Source: Neobacillus sp. CF12
GTDB lineage: Bacteria > Bacillota > Bacilli > Bacillales > Cytobacillaceae
Assembly: GCF_030348765.1 (NCBI RefSeq)
Contig: NZ_JAUCEU010000007.1
Span: 310,001 to 374,000 of the forward strand
DNA: 64,000 nucleotides
Direction: 5' to 3'
In this document: positions 8,806 to 17,101 of the stretch, piece by piece
Position numbering within the stretch: position 1 is the stretch's first letter
How the letters are laid out: each line of letters begins with the position of its first letter
Translations under genes and position numbers: made by a program
Notes under the pieces: model-generated
What the model was told of the DNA's origin: nothing
What the model saw: only the letters and a program-made list of their open reading frames with translations
Databases searched by the model: none

Positions 8806-8838
8806 AGAGGGGGACGGGACGATTCTGCCCTCTTTTTT
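8806..8838 (+). terminator. Attenuator terminator before the MefA-like gene
   Basis: AGAGGG (8806-8811) pairs with CCCTCT (8828-8833), followed by six T (8833-8838). It lies between the leader peptide and the efflux gene start at 8923, where a terminator makes sense only as a regulated attenuator. Confidence 0.75.
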
Positions 8839-8922
8839 GCGTCTTTTAATTTAATATTAGTTTCTGTAAAAATGTCCTTGACCACCCAAAACAAATAAAA
8901 AAATATATAGGACGTGTAATCT

Positions 8923-10158
8923 ATGGAAACAAATAATCATTGGAAAAGAAATACGATTCTCTTTTTAGGGAGTCAAACGATATCGCTTTTTGGATCAGCC
9001 TTGGTACAGTATGCGATTATGTGGTACATCACCTTGAACACTCAGTCAGGTGTGATGATGACGATTTCCATAATCTGTGGATTTGTTCCAACCTTTTTTC
9101 TTTCTCCATTTGCAGGGGTTTGGGCAGATCGCTACAATCGAAAAATCCTGATTATCCTATCAGATTCCTTAATAGCCATTTCAACTCTTGTTTTAGCCAT
9201 TCTGTTTTTAATGGGGTACGAGGCACTTTGGTTATTATTTCTTATGTCAGCGATTCGGGCGATAGGTACAGGTATTCAAGGTCCGGCGGTTGGAGCTATT
9301 CTTCCTCAGTTAGTTCCAGAGGATAATCTCACAAAAGTGAACGGAATAAATGGCAGTATCCAAGCACTTATTATGCTGGTAGCGCCTATGGTAAGTGCAG
9401 CACTTCTGACGATGGCTTCAATGGAAGCAATCTTCTTTATAGATGTAGTCACTGCAGCAATCGCGGTTTTTATCTTACTCACCTTTTTGCATATTCCAAT
9501 CCATGCAAAGGCTGCAGAAAAGCAAACAACCAGCTATTTCAGCGACTTGAAACAAGGGTTTATCTATATTCAAAATCACGCTTTTGTTAAAAAGTTTTTT
9601 GTGTTTTTTGCGTTTTTCTTTGTATTGGCTGCACCGGTAGCTTTTCTAACTCCACTACAGGTCACGCGGAGTTTTGGTGATGACGTGTGGCGATTAACAG
9701 CCATCGAAATTACGTTCTCGATTGGAATGATGCTGGGTGGGGTGTTCATGGCTTCATGGGGAGGATTTAAAAACAAGATTCATACCATGACGCTAGCCGC
9801 CCTTGTGATGGGTGCTTGTACTTTCGCACTCGGTGTTGTCCCTAATTTTTGGATTTATATCATTTTCATGGGAATCGTAGGAGTTGCGATGCCGATCTTT
9901 AATACACCATCCACAGTTCTTTTACAAGAGAAGGTAGAAGGAGATTATCTTGGAAGAGTCTTTGGTGTTTTAGGAATGATTTCAACTTCCATGATGCCAC
10001 TAGGGATGCTCATTTTTGGACCAATCGCAGACATTATCGATATTGAATGGCTGCTAATCGGAACCGGTCTGCTTATGTTCATACAAGGATTCTTCTTAGT
10101 TGGCAGTAAGGTCCTTCTTGAGGCAGGCAAACCAGTTGTCAAAGAAAGCACCAATTAG
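8923..10158 (+). CDS. MefA-like MFS efflux pump (DHA3 family)
   Basis: 411 residues with twelve predicted helices. The MFS loop 2-3 signature reads GVWADRYNRK (about 65-74). The N-terminal pattern (NxWKR, then SQTISLFGSALVQ) and the segments 'AIGTGIQGPAVGAILPQLVPEDNLTK' and 'GDYLGRVFGVLGMISTSMMPLG' follow Mef(A)/Mef(E)-type macrolide exporters. It should expel a hydrophobic antibiotic using proton motive force; the macrolide assignment rests largely on the leader peptide upstream. AGGACG is a weak ribosome site before the ATG. No Msr/Mel ABC-F partner follows, unlike mef/mel elements. Confidence 0.8.
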   Translation: METNNHWKRNTILFLGSQTISLFGSALVQYAIMWYITLNTQSGVMMTISIICGFVPTFFLSPFAGVWADRYNRKILIILSDSLIAISTLVLAILFLMGYEALWLLFLMSAIRAIGTGIQGPAVGAILPQLVPEDNLTKVNGINGSIQALIMLVAPMVSAALLTMASMEAIFFIDVVTAAIAVFILLTFLHIPIHAKAAEKQTTSYFSDLKQGFIYIQNHAFVKKFFVFFAFFFVLAAPVAFLTPLQVTRSFGDDVWRLTAIEITFSIGMMLGGVFMASWGGFKNKIHTMTLAALVMGACTFALGVVPNFWIYIIFMGIVGVAMPIFNTPSTVLLQEKVEGDYLGRVFGVLGMISTSMMPLGMLIFGPIADIIDIEWLLIGTGLLMFIQGFFLVGSKVLLEAGKPVVKESTN

Positions 10159-10168
10159 AAGGTGATAC

Positions 10169-10205
10169 AAAAAGCCGTTTTCTTTTTAAAAGAAGACGGC
10201 TTTTT
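10169..10205 (+). terminator. Terminator after the MefA-like gene
   Basis: AAAAAGCCGT pairs with ACGGCTTTTT around an inner CTT/AAG stem. Confidence 0.88.
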
Positions 10206-10275
10206 GCTTTTACAATTTACGAAAACTTGATAGGAGGTGCCAGTCACTGGTCAAGGTGTAAATGCTAAAAAATTA

Positions 10276-11751
10276 TTAGTTTGCAGCACGTTTTCTTTCA
10301 TCTTTCTTATCTGTTTTATAACCATTAGCCCAGAATTCTGCATTCTTAATACCTAATTTAGTAGAATTAAATTCAGGGTCTAAGCCTTGCTTCAGCTGCT
10401 CTTCATAATCCTTTAGAGCAATATTCGCTGGTTTGAATAATAAAAGAATTGCGATTAAGTTCAACCATACCATGATTCCAAGTCCGATATCACCCATTGC
10501 CCAAGCTGTCTCGGCAGTCTTTACTGATCCATAGAAAGTAGAACCTAATAGAATAAATTTTAAAATGGTCATTGCTAATTTTCTATGTTTACCCTTAACT
10601 AAATAAGCAAGATTGGTTTCTGCGATATAGTAATAAGCAAAAATCGTCGTGAAGGCAAAGCAGAATAGAGCCAACGCAATAAATCCTGATCCGAATCCTG
10701 GAATAATTGTATCAACGGCTGCTTGAGTGTAAGCAGGACCACTTTCAACTCCTTTAAGATTCTCCACTAAGACTTCCCCAGTTTTTTCATTTACTGTATT
10801 GTACGAATTTGTAAATAAAATCATAAAAGCAGTCGCAGTAACGATTAGGAACACATCTAGATAAATGGAAAATGCTTGGACTAGTCCTTGTTTTGCCGGG
10901 TGTGATACTTCTGCGGCAGCTGCAGGGTGAGCACCTGTTCCTTGTCCTGCTTCATTTGCATATAAACCACGTTTTACACCCCACATAATGGTTGAACCGA
11001 GAATACCACCGAACATTCCCTCAGCGCCAAATGCACTTTTAAAAATCAGAGTAAATACTTCTGGAATTCTATCGAAATTCATCGCGATGATCGCTATGGC
11101 GACAAGTAAATATCCGGCCGCCATAAAAGGAACGAGAAATTCCGCAACTCTCGCGATCCGCTTAACGCCGCCAAAAATAATAAGTCCCATAAGTAAGACA
11201 ACTACTAAACCAGTAATGGAACTTTCAATTCCAAAAGCATTGCTAACACCTTCAGCAATTGCATTCGCCTGAATACCTGGCATGAGTACAGCCATTGCGA
11301 GGAGTGTTGCAATAGCAAAAATAACGGCAAACCATTTCCACCCAAGTCCCTTTTCAATATAGAAGGCAGGACCGCCTCGATACTCTCCATCTTGCTTTTC
11401 TTTATAGATTTGAGCTAGGGTGGATTCAACAAAAGCCGAAGCGGCTCCGATAAAGGTGATCACCCACATCCAAAATACAGCTCCGGGCCCGCCGAAGGCA
11501 ATTCCCGTTGCTGTTCCGGCAATATTCCCGACTCCAATACGGCCTGATAAAGACATTGCCAATGCTTGAAAGGAAGAGACACCCTCATTGGAGCTTTTTC
11601 CAGAAAATAGTAGACGAACCATTTCCTTTACATGACGAATCTGCAGAAATCTTGTCCGCACGCTAAAGTACAATCCAACAGCACAAATAAAGATGATGAG
11701 AGGTGCGCTCCATAAATAACTGTTAATGGTAGCAACAAATTGTTCAAACAT
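10276..11751 (-). CDS. AGCS-family sodium:alanine/glycine (or glutamine) symporter
   Basis: 491 residues, about ten to eleven membrane helices. 'ALAMSLSGRIGVGNIAGTATGIAFGGPGA' (about 64-92) and 'GVKRGLYANEAGQGTGAHPAAAAEVSHPAKQG' (about 266) are hallmarks of the AGCS family (AlsT, GlnT, DagA). It imports a small neutral amino acid with sodium. The family usually reads SGTVGTGN or SARIGVGN in the first motif; the variant here is within range. Its ribosome site is AAAGGAGGAATTCT before the ATG. It is monocistronic, and its 5' region contains no T-box that I can see. Confidence 0.9.
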   Translation of the reverse strand: MFEQFVATINSYLWSAPLIIFICAVGLYFSVRTRFLQIRHVKEMVRLLFSGKSSNEGVSSFQALAMSLSGRIGVGNIAGTATGIAFGGPGAVFWMWVITFIGAASAFVESTLAQIYKEKQDGEYRGGPAFYIEKGLGWKWFAVIFAIATLLAMAVLMPGIQANAIAEGVSNAFGIESSITGLVVVLLMGLIIFGGVKRIARVAEFLVPFMAAGYLLVAIAIIAMNFDRIPEVFTLIFKSAFGAEGMFGGILGSTIMWGVKRGLYANEAGQGTGAHPAAAAEVSHPAKQGLVQAFSIYLDVFLIVTATAFMILFTNSYNTVNEKTGEVLVENLKGVESGPAYTQAAVDTIIPGFGSGFIALALFCFAFTTIFAYYYIAETNLAYLVKGKHRKLAMTILKFILLGSTFYGSVKTAETAWAMGDIGLGIMVWLNLIAILLLFKPANIALKDYEEQLKQGLDPEFNSTKLGIKNAEFWANGYKTDKKDERKRAAN

Positions 11752-11905
11752 AGAATTCCTCCTTTGTTATGTATTAATTGGCATATAATATCCTGATGTT
11801 GTATAACAAGGTGACATTAAAAGTATAAAATAATATAGGTTGATATTTCAATAGAATATTCTATAAATTCCATATATTGTGACTTTAGTAATATAATAAT
11901 TATAT

Positions 11906-11943
11906 AAAAAGGACAAGCTTCATTTATGAGGCTTGTCCTTTTT
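11906..11943. terminator. Terminator of the FAD oxidoreductase gene (minus strand)
   Basis: AAAAAGGACAAGC pairs with GCTTGTCCTTTTT around a ~13-base loop. The arms carry A/T runs on both sides, so it can act on either strand; the gene ending at 11946 on the minus strand is the natural client. Confidence 0.85.
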
Positions 11944-11945
11944 GG

Positions 11946-13274
11946 TTATTTTCTAGAAAATGCATAGATCAAAACACTTTTGATGATACTCGGCTTCATC
12001 AAGGATGTGATCGGTCGAACAAGATTCATCACTTTAATAAACGAGTCGTAAACGTATTGATTTTGTGACGATAGAAGAAAGATTTTTTTTGCATACCATT
12101 GCTGGATGGAGAGTCCAACTGGCTTTTTTCCCCTGGTTTCAGAGTATCGAAAATCTTCTGTTATGACCATATTCCAAATAGGGCCAATAATTTTTCCTGC
12201 CTTTTTATGAAAGGCAGTTGGAACTTTATCCAGTTCACGATGATGTTTTTGCAACAGTTTTTTCAGTGCAAGCGTTTCTAATACTGCAATACTCATTCCT
12301 TGACCAAATACGGGATCGATTCTGCAGAATGTGTCACCAATCAACAGCAGACCACTTGGTAGGTTCTCTAGCTTATCAAATCGCCTCCAAATGATATGGG
12401 GAACACGATAAATAGATGTTTTGGATAACGGGGTTGCATTTTCTATTTCTTGATAGATATCTTGTTTTGGAAGTTTCCTCGCTAACTCAACAAAACTCTC
12501 ATCACTTTTTAGTACTGCATTATCATTAACGGCATTGTGGTATCCCATCAGTGTGACAATATAACGATTATCCTCTACTTTTGAGATCGTTCCGCCTATT
12601 TTTTCATGTGGCGGATTTGGATATACCAACTTAATCTTCCAACCCCTGTCTTTTTTTCCAGACAGCTGAAATTGTTTACTAATATAACTAAGGTTGATAT
12701 CAACTTTTTCAGTTGGAACTGCCATTTGGCGTTTATCTAACCAACTTGATGAAAGACTGCTAACGCCACTTGCATCCACCACTAAGTCAGCTTTCAATGA
12801 TTTATCTTTTAGTTGAACACCAATGATACGGTTTTTTGCTTCATTAAACAAAAAATCTTGGACAATTTGATTGTACTGAAATATTACGTTAGGAATTTTT
12901 TTAATATATTGTTCGATATGCCATTCTAAATGCGGTCTGGTTTGTAATGTTGTACTATATTTACCATCGTATCGAAGTTTCCACACCCCATGATGAAACC
13001 AGGAAAGATCTAAGGTAGAATTGATTTTCACAGCCCCGCCACCATAAAAATCTTCGGTTATTCCAGGGAATAACTCTTCGAGACCATACTCGCCAGCATG
13101 AAGAAGGGCATGTAAATGTTCGCCTTGCGGAGCACCTTTTCTAGGTGAAGGTCCAACTGGTTCATGGTCACGTTCTAGGATGATCACTTCCTTATAAAAA
13201 TCTGATAATACACGCGCAACTAATTTACCAGAAATTCCACCGCCAATAATGATTGCTTTATTGTTTAAAGTCAC
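11946..13274 (-). CDS. FAD-dependent oxidoreductase/monooxygenase (PHBH-fold)
   Basis: About 442 residues from a GTG at 13274, chosen for AGGTGG 8 bases upstream; a GTG four codons earlier is possible. The N-terminus is a Rossmann motif AIIIGGGISGKLVA followed ~20 residues later by an acidic 'ILERD', which binds the FAD adenine. 'GLLLIGDTFCRIDPVFGQGMSIAVLE' near 315 is the second FAD motif (GDxxxxxxPxxGxG). It belongs with p-hydroxybenzoate hydroxylase and geranylgeranyl-reductase-like enzymes; the substrate is unknown. A small unrecognised gene lies just upstream on the same strand. Confidence 0.75.
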   Translation of the reverse strand: MTLNNKAIIIGGGISGKLVARVLSDFYKEVIILERDHEPVGPSPRKGAPQGEHLHALLHAGEYGLEELFPGITEDFYGGGAVKINSTLDLSWFHHGVWKLRYDGKYSTTLQTRPHLEWHIEQYIKKIPNVIFQYNQIVQDFLFNEAKNRIIGVQLKDKSLKADLVVDASGVSSLSSSWLDKRQMAVPTEKVDINLSYISKQFQLSGKKDRGWKIKLVYPNPPHEKIGGTISKVEDNRYIVTLMGYHNAVNDNAVLKSDESFVELARKLPKQDIYQEIENATPLSKTSIYRVPHIIWRRFDKLENLPSGLLLIGDTFCRIDPVFGQGMSIAVLETLALKKLLQKHHRELDKVPTAFHKKAGKIIGPIWNMVITEDFRYSETRGKKPVGLSIQQWYAKKIFLLSSQNQYVYDSFIKVMNLVRPITSLMKPSIIKSVLIYAFSRK

Positions 13275-13311
13275 GAAATGTTCCACCTGCCATAATAATT
13301 AGTAAAATTGC

Positions 13312-13339
13312 GAAAAGAAAAAGCAACCCCATGGGTTAC
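13312..13339 (-). terminator. Possible minus-strand terminator between two minus-strand genes
   Basis: On the minus strand, GTAACCC pairs with GGGTTGC around a 3-4 base loop and runs into a T-rich tract. It lies after the 131-residue gene and before the FAD oxidoreductase, so it may be a partial terminator inside an operon. Confidence 0.5.
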
Positions 13340-13344
13340 TTAGG

Positions 13345-13740
13345 TTAGGCTCCACGTTTTTCTGAGATGTATAAAGAATTGGTTTCATCCCAGTGAAAAA
13401 TACCTTCTTGGAGTTGTATAGTTGAATCAAATGGGCGAGGGATCGGTAACTTTCCTAACTCCTCCAGCAATTGTTCTCTTAATTGATGGAGTTCATTTCT
13501 TGAAGCAATTCGTATCACTTGTTTCAAGGAAAGATCCTTTAAGTTAACATTTTTACTGTTGCAAATGCTATCTTGGAAAGGTTTATTAAACTGAATCATC
13601 ATTTGTAAATCATTAAGGCAGGCAACCCCAAAAACATCTTTTATGATGTCGTCATATTTAAGTTGATAGCCTGTCGCAAATTTAATAATCTTTTTTTCGG
13701 GATTTTCTAAAATATAAATGGTATCAATTTGATTGTTCAA
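13345..13740 (-). CDS. Uncharacterised 131-residue protein
   Basis: I do not recognise this protein. It is soluble and moderately acidic, with 'YILENPEKKIIKFATGYQLKYDDIIKDVFG' at the front and a central basic-helical stretch 'LKQVIRIASRNELHQLREQLLEELGKLP' (about 72-100). There is no signal peptide or metal motif. Codon use looks like that of its neighbours and the reading frame is the only long one here. It lies 70 bases upstream of the FAD oxidoreductase on the same strand and may be functionally linked to it. Confidence 0.55.
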   Translation of the reverse strand: MNNQIDTIYILENPEKKIIKFATGYQLKYDDIIKDVFGVACLNDLQMMIQFNKPFQDSICNSKNVNLKDLSLKQVIRIASRNELHQLREQLLEELGKLPIPRPFDSTIQLQEGIFHWDETNSLYISEKRGA

Positions 13741-13860
13741 TTATAAGCACCCTTTTGTTCTAATCGGCAGTATAAATCGCTTTATATCACCGCTTTAGTT
13801 TGTTAAATCATTGTTCTTTTATTATAGCATAGATTTCAATTTTGATGTAATAGACAACTT

Positions 13861-13880
13861 GTATGTGACATTTGTCATAC
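13861..13880 (+). promoter_or_regulatory. Candidate DesR operator upstream of des
   Basis: A 20-base imperfect palindrome with core TGACA-TT-TGTCA and outer GTAT/ATAC. A further CATGACA half-like element follows at ~13887. It lies ~65 bases upstream of the predicted transcription start, where an activator such as DesR would bind. The DesR assignment is inferred from position and neighbours. Confidence 0.45.
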
Positions 13881-13901
13881 CCTGCACATGACACCTGGTA
13901 C

Positions 13902-13930
13902 TTACCGTAATAATTTTATTTCCCTATACT
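13902..13930 (+). promoter_or_regulatory. Predicted des promoter
   Basis: TTACCG, 17 bases, TATACT. The poor -35 box is typical of an activator-dependent promoter and fits the palindrome just upstream. Confidence 0.5.
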
Positions 13931-13966
13931 AGATTTAACGACACAAACTGAAGGGAATTAAAAAAT

Positions 13967-15001
13967 ATGTCAGTACAAGAAAATACTAAGAATTTACGAA
14001 AACAGGTTGCTCCATTTGAAAAATCAACTACAAAACAAAGTGTATGGCAAATCATAAACACGGTTGGACCGTTTATCTTATTATGGTTTCTTGCTTATCA
14101 AAGCTTAGCTGTTTCTTATTGGTTAGCATTGGTTCCAATTATTCTTGCAGCTGGATTTTTAACCAGAATTTTTATCATCTTTCATGACTGTACCCATCAC
14201 TCGTTCTTTAAAAATAGACGCGCAAATCGCGCAGTTGGTACTGCAATGGGAGTTCTAACGTTATTCCCGTTTGATCAATGGGGTCATGAGCACTCTGTTC
14301 ATCATGCTACAAGTGGAAACTTGGATAAGCGTGGAACTGGAGATATTTGGACTTTAACTGTTGATGAGTACTTGGCTGCACCGCTTAAAATGCGTTTGGC
14401 TTATCGTTTCTACCGCAATCCAATCGTTATGTTTGGTTTAGGGCCAATCTGGGTTTTCCTTTTGAAAAATCGTTTTAACCGTAAAGGTGCCCGTAAGAAA
14501 GAAGTAATGAACACGTATTTAACCAATGTTCTGATTGTAACTTTAATGGCTGTACTTTGGGTAACAGTTGGCTGGCAAGCATTTTTACTCGTACATGGTT
14601 CTATCTTTATGCTTGCAGGTTCAATAGGTATTTGGTTATTTTATGTGCAGCATACATTTGAGGATTCTTACTTTGAAGAAGATAAAGATTGGGAATATGT
14701 AAAAGCAGCGGTTGAAGGAAGTTCTTTTTATAAACTCCCAAAACTTTTGCAATTTCTAACAGGTAATATTGGTTTTCACCATGTTCATCATTTAAGTCCT
14801 AGGGTTCCGAATTATAAGTTAGAAGAGGCTCATAATGAGACACTTCCATTACAAAACGTACCAACAATCTCACTTGCAACAAGCTTAAAGTCACTTCGTT
14901 TCCGTTTATGGGATGAAAAAGCAAAGAACTTTGTGGCTTTTAAAGATGTGAAAGCTTTGGCGAAAAAACGTATTTCTGTTCAAGCAAAACCAGAAGTTTA
15001 A
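13967..15001 (+). CDS. des: Acyl-lipid fatty acid desaturase (Des-type)
   Basis: 344 residues with three di-iron histidine boxes: HDCTHH (73-78), HEHSVHH (107-113) and HHVHH (271-275), plus two pairs of membrane helices between them. This is the membrane desaturase family; in B. subtilis Des puts a double bond at position 5 of phospholipid acyl chains after cold shock. The regiochemistry here is not readable. GAAGGGAA precedes the ATG. A DesR relative lies 80 bases downstream, but the DesK sensor kinase that sits between them in B. subtilis is missing. Confidence 0.9.
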   Translation: MSVQENTKNLRKQVAPFEKSTTKQSVWQIINTVGPFILLWFLAYQSLAVSYWLALVPIILAAGFLTRIFIIFHDCTHHSFFKNRRANRAVGTAMGVLTLFPFDQWGHEHSVHHATSGNLDKRGTGDIWTLTVDEYLAAPLKMRLAYRFYRNPIVMFGLGPIWVFLLKNRFNRKGARKKEVMNTYLTNVLIVTLMAVLWVTVGWQAFLLVHGSIFMLAGSIGIWLFYVQHTFEDSYFEEDKDWEYVKAAVEGSSFYKLPKLLQFLTGNIGFHHVHHLSPRVPNYKLEEAHNETLPLQNVPTISLATSLKSLRFRLWDEKAKNFVAFKDVKALAKKRISVQAKPEV

Positions 15002-15017
15002 TTTTACCCAACTGGCT

Positions 15018-15043
15018 GACTCTCCTTTTGAAAAAGGGGAGTC
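15018..15043 (+). other. Hairpin between des and the DesR relative
   Basis: GACTCTCCTTTT pairs with AAAAGGGGAGTC (one G-T pair) with almost no loop, and there is no T run after it. It is more likely an mRNA processing or stability hairpin than a terminator. Confidence 0.5.
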
Positions 15044-15080
15044 CCTGCATGACTAGCAGCTGGCGATAAGGAGAGATAAA

Positions 15081-15587
15081 ATGATTCGAATTGTAATTGC
15101 AGAGGATCAGGCATTGCTTTTAGAGGCCATGGGTAATCTGCTGAATTTAGAAGATGATATCGAAGTTGTTGGTCAAGCAGGCAATGGGGTAGAAGCGCTA
15201 ACACTTGTACAACAATTACAGCCAGATGTATGCATTATGGATATCGAAATGCCTGAGAAAAATGGGCTTGAGGCTGCTGAAGTTTTACAGGATAGCGATT
15301 GTAAAGTGATCATTCTAACAACCTTTGCCAGACCAGGATATTATCAACGTGCACTAAGGGCTGATGTAAGAGGGTACTTACTGAAAGATAATCCTAGTGA
15401 GGAATTAGCATCCTCAATCCGCAGCGTAATGGATGGAATGCGAATTTATTCCAATGAACTCCTGGATGAAGATTGCAATGAAGAAAATATCGGAATACTC
15501 GCACAGAAGTCTTCTCAAAATAATAAGGGCTCTGTCAAAAATTATTTATCCTCTATTATGGATAAAATAAAGTTGCCAACAGGCTAA
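15081..15587 (+). CDS. desR: DesR-like response regulator with a degenerate, shortened output domain
   Basis: 168 residues against ~199 for B. subtilis DesR. The receiver domain is intact and close to DesR: acidic pair at 8-9, phospho-acceptor Asp54 in 'CIMDIEMP', 'LTTFARPGYYQRAL' and Lys in 'YLLKD'. The LuxR-type HTH is damaged: the first helices (normally LTxREKEVLELVA...) are replaced by about eleven unrelated residues, and only a 'GSVKNYLSSIMDKI' remnant of the recognition helix remains before an early stop. DNA binding is probably lost. ATAAGGAGAG precedes the ATG. It is probably co-transcribed with des. Confidence 0.8.
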   Translation: MIRIVIAEDQALLLEAMGNLLNLEDDIEVVGQAGNGVEALTLVQQLQPDVCIMDIEMPEKNGLEAAEVLQDSDCKVIILTTFARPGYYQRALRADVRGYLLKDNPSEELASSIRSVMDGMRIYSNELLDEDCNEENIGILAQKSSQNNKGSVKNYLSSIMDKIKLPTG

Positions 15588-15611
15588 AAGCATCCAATTT
15601 GGATGCTTTTT
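15586..15611 (+). terminator. Terminator after the DesR relative
   Basis: AAAAGCATCCAA pairs with TTGGATGCTTTT, then T. The stop codon lies in its 5' edge. Confidence 0.85.
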
Positions 15612-15777
15612 GTGGTTTAAGCTAATAAAATGGTATTGTTTTCTATAACGTAATTAACAAAAGGTTTTGACCTGGTTAGTGACCCCAATCTTGAAAAATC
15701 AGAGCGAGTGATGAAAGCAATGCTCTAAATGAAGAAAATGGACATTAGAACATTAATGGAGGCGTAGGAGGGCTAGG

Positions 15778-16146
15778 TTAATAAACATCGAACCACATAG
15801 GTTCATCGTCCTCAGGATCTCCATTGTAATTGATTAGAATTTCATCACCAGATTTGATATCTCGATAGGCATAAATATCAATGGTCTTGTTTTTTAAATT
15901 GAGTTTATATAAGGCATTCGGGGTGTAGGAGTGGTTAAATAACGATCCATATCCAAGTGCCAAAGCACATTCATCTAGGTCCTCGCCCCACCAGAATGCG
16001 TATTCAACCAAGATGGTTTTCTTCAAATATTGATACTCCTCTTTAGGGGATATAATCACGGGTGCTTCATGGATCAACTCGCCTTTTTTTATTTTGCGGG
16101 TTGCAAAGATCCCTCGCCCATATTTAGATTTCTTCACTTCGAACAT
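15778..16146 (-). CDS. Small SET-domain protein (putative protein-lysine methyltransferase)
   Basis: 122 residues made almost wholly of a SET domain: 'GRGIFATRKIKKGELI' (about 10-25, SAM-binding part), 'FNHSYTPNA' (about 71-79, the NHS/C motif of the pseudoknot) and 'GDEILINYNG' (about 101-110, with the catalytic Tyr). There are no pre- or post-SET domains, as in other bacterial minimal SET proteins. The target is unknown; bacterial relatives modify ribosomal or nucleoid proteins in a few cases. GGTGGTG is a weak ribosome site. It is monocistronic and divergent from the arginine-deiminase-like gene. Confidence 0.8.
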   Translation of the reverse strand: MFEVKKSKYGRGIFATRKIKKGELIHEAPVIISPKEEYQYLKKTILVEYAFWWGEDLDECALALGYGSLFNHSYTPNALYKLNLKNKTIDIYAYRDIKSGDEILINYNGDPEDDEPMWFDVY

Positions 16147-16245
16147 ATATTTAGCACCACCATAAATTTGAATAATACAATTTTGTATTATTCTATGACA
16201 GAATGGGTAAATTTGTTTTAGTAATCCTATTTAGGAGGTAACGAG

Positions 16246-17100
16246 ATGACTGAAACACCAGAGGGAAATAGAAAAACATTTTGTGCCAATGAGTATGATG
16301 TATTAAAGCGTGTGATTCTATGTCAGCCACAATATATGACAATTCGTGAAGCCATTAATGAGACACAAAAGGAATTTGAAGATGAAGGTATACATATAAA
16401 AACTGCATTAGAACAACATCGGGAATTTGTTCGAACATTAGAATCACATGAAATAGAGGTGATTTTATTACCCTATCATAAAAAATACCCCGAGCAGGTG
16501 TTTACGAGAGATATTGGTTTTACGTTAGGGCAAACCATTTTTGTAGCGAAAATGGCTCATGATGTCAGAATTGGTGAAGAAGATGTATTGAAACAGTGGT
16601 TAGAAGACGAGGAAATATCTTATTACAATTTGGCAGAGGATCTGATCGAAGGTGGAGATGTAATCATTGATGGGGAAACCATTTACGTTGGCTTGAGTAA
16701 TCGGACCCATAAGGAAGCAGTAGAACATTTGCAAGGTCTACTAAATCAATATGATGTGAAAGCTATTCCGTTTAAGGCAAAATATCTCCATTTGGATTGT
16801 GTTTTTAATGTTGTATCTCCTGAAGTTGCCCTAATCTATAAGCCAGCACTAACAGATGAAGATATTGCCCTTTTTTCATCTCGCTATGAATGTATTGAAG
16901 TGTCAGAAGATGAACAATTTACACTTGGAACCAATGTTTTAAATATCGGGAACAAGAAGATAGTAAGTTTACCCGTTAATAAGCAGGTAAACGAACAGTT
17001 ACGGAACAGAGGATTTGAAGTGATAGAAGTGGATATTACTGAAATTATCAAATCAGGCGGGTCCTTCCGCTGTTGTACACTTCCAATCTTGAGGGGATAA
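16246..17100 (+). CDS. Arginine deiminase/DDAH-superfamily amidinotransfer hydrolase (YkgA-like)
   Basis: 284 residues of the guanidino-group-modifying fold. Visible catalytic elements are 'TRD' (~87), 'EGGD' (135-138), His182 and Asp184 in 'LHLD', and a Cys near 276-277 in 'GGSFRCCTLP'. The family hydrolyses arginine, agmatine or N-methylated arginines to citrulline-like products. B. subtilis YkgA has the same layout. Its size suits DDAH rather than the ~410-residue ArcA. TAGGAGG lies 8 bases before the ATG. A strong terminator follows. Confidence 0.85.
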   Translation: MTETPEGNRKTFCANEYDVLKRVILCQPQYMTIREAINETQKEFEDEGIHIKTALEQHREFVRTLESHEIEVILLPYHKKYPEQVFTRDIGFTLGQTIFVAKMAHDVRIGEEDVLKQWLEDEEISYYNLAEDLIEGGDVIIDGETIYVGLSNRTHKEAVEHLQGLLNQYDVKAIPFKAKYLHLDCVFNVVSPEVALIYKPALTDEDIALFSSRYECIEVSEDEQFTLGTNVLNIGNKKIVSLPVNKQVNEQLRNRGFEVIEVDITEIIKSGGSFRCCTLPILRG

Positions 17101-17101
17101 G

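Noticed and set aside
11752..11905. T-box or amino-acid riboswitch before the AGCS symporter gene
   Set aside because: The leader is too short and shows no T-box sequence or specifier stem.
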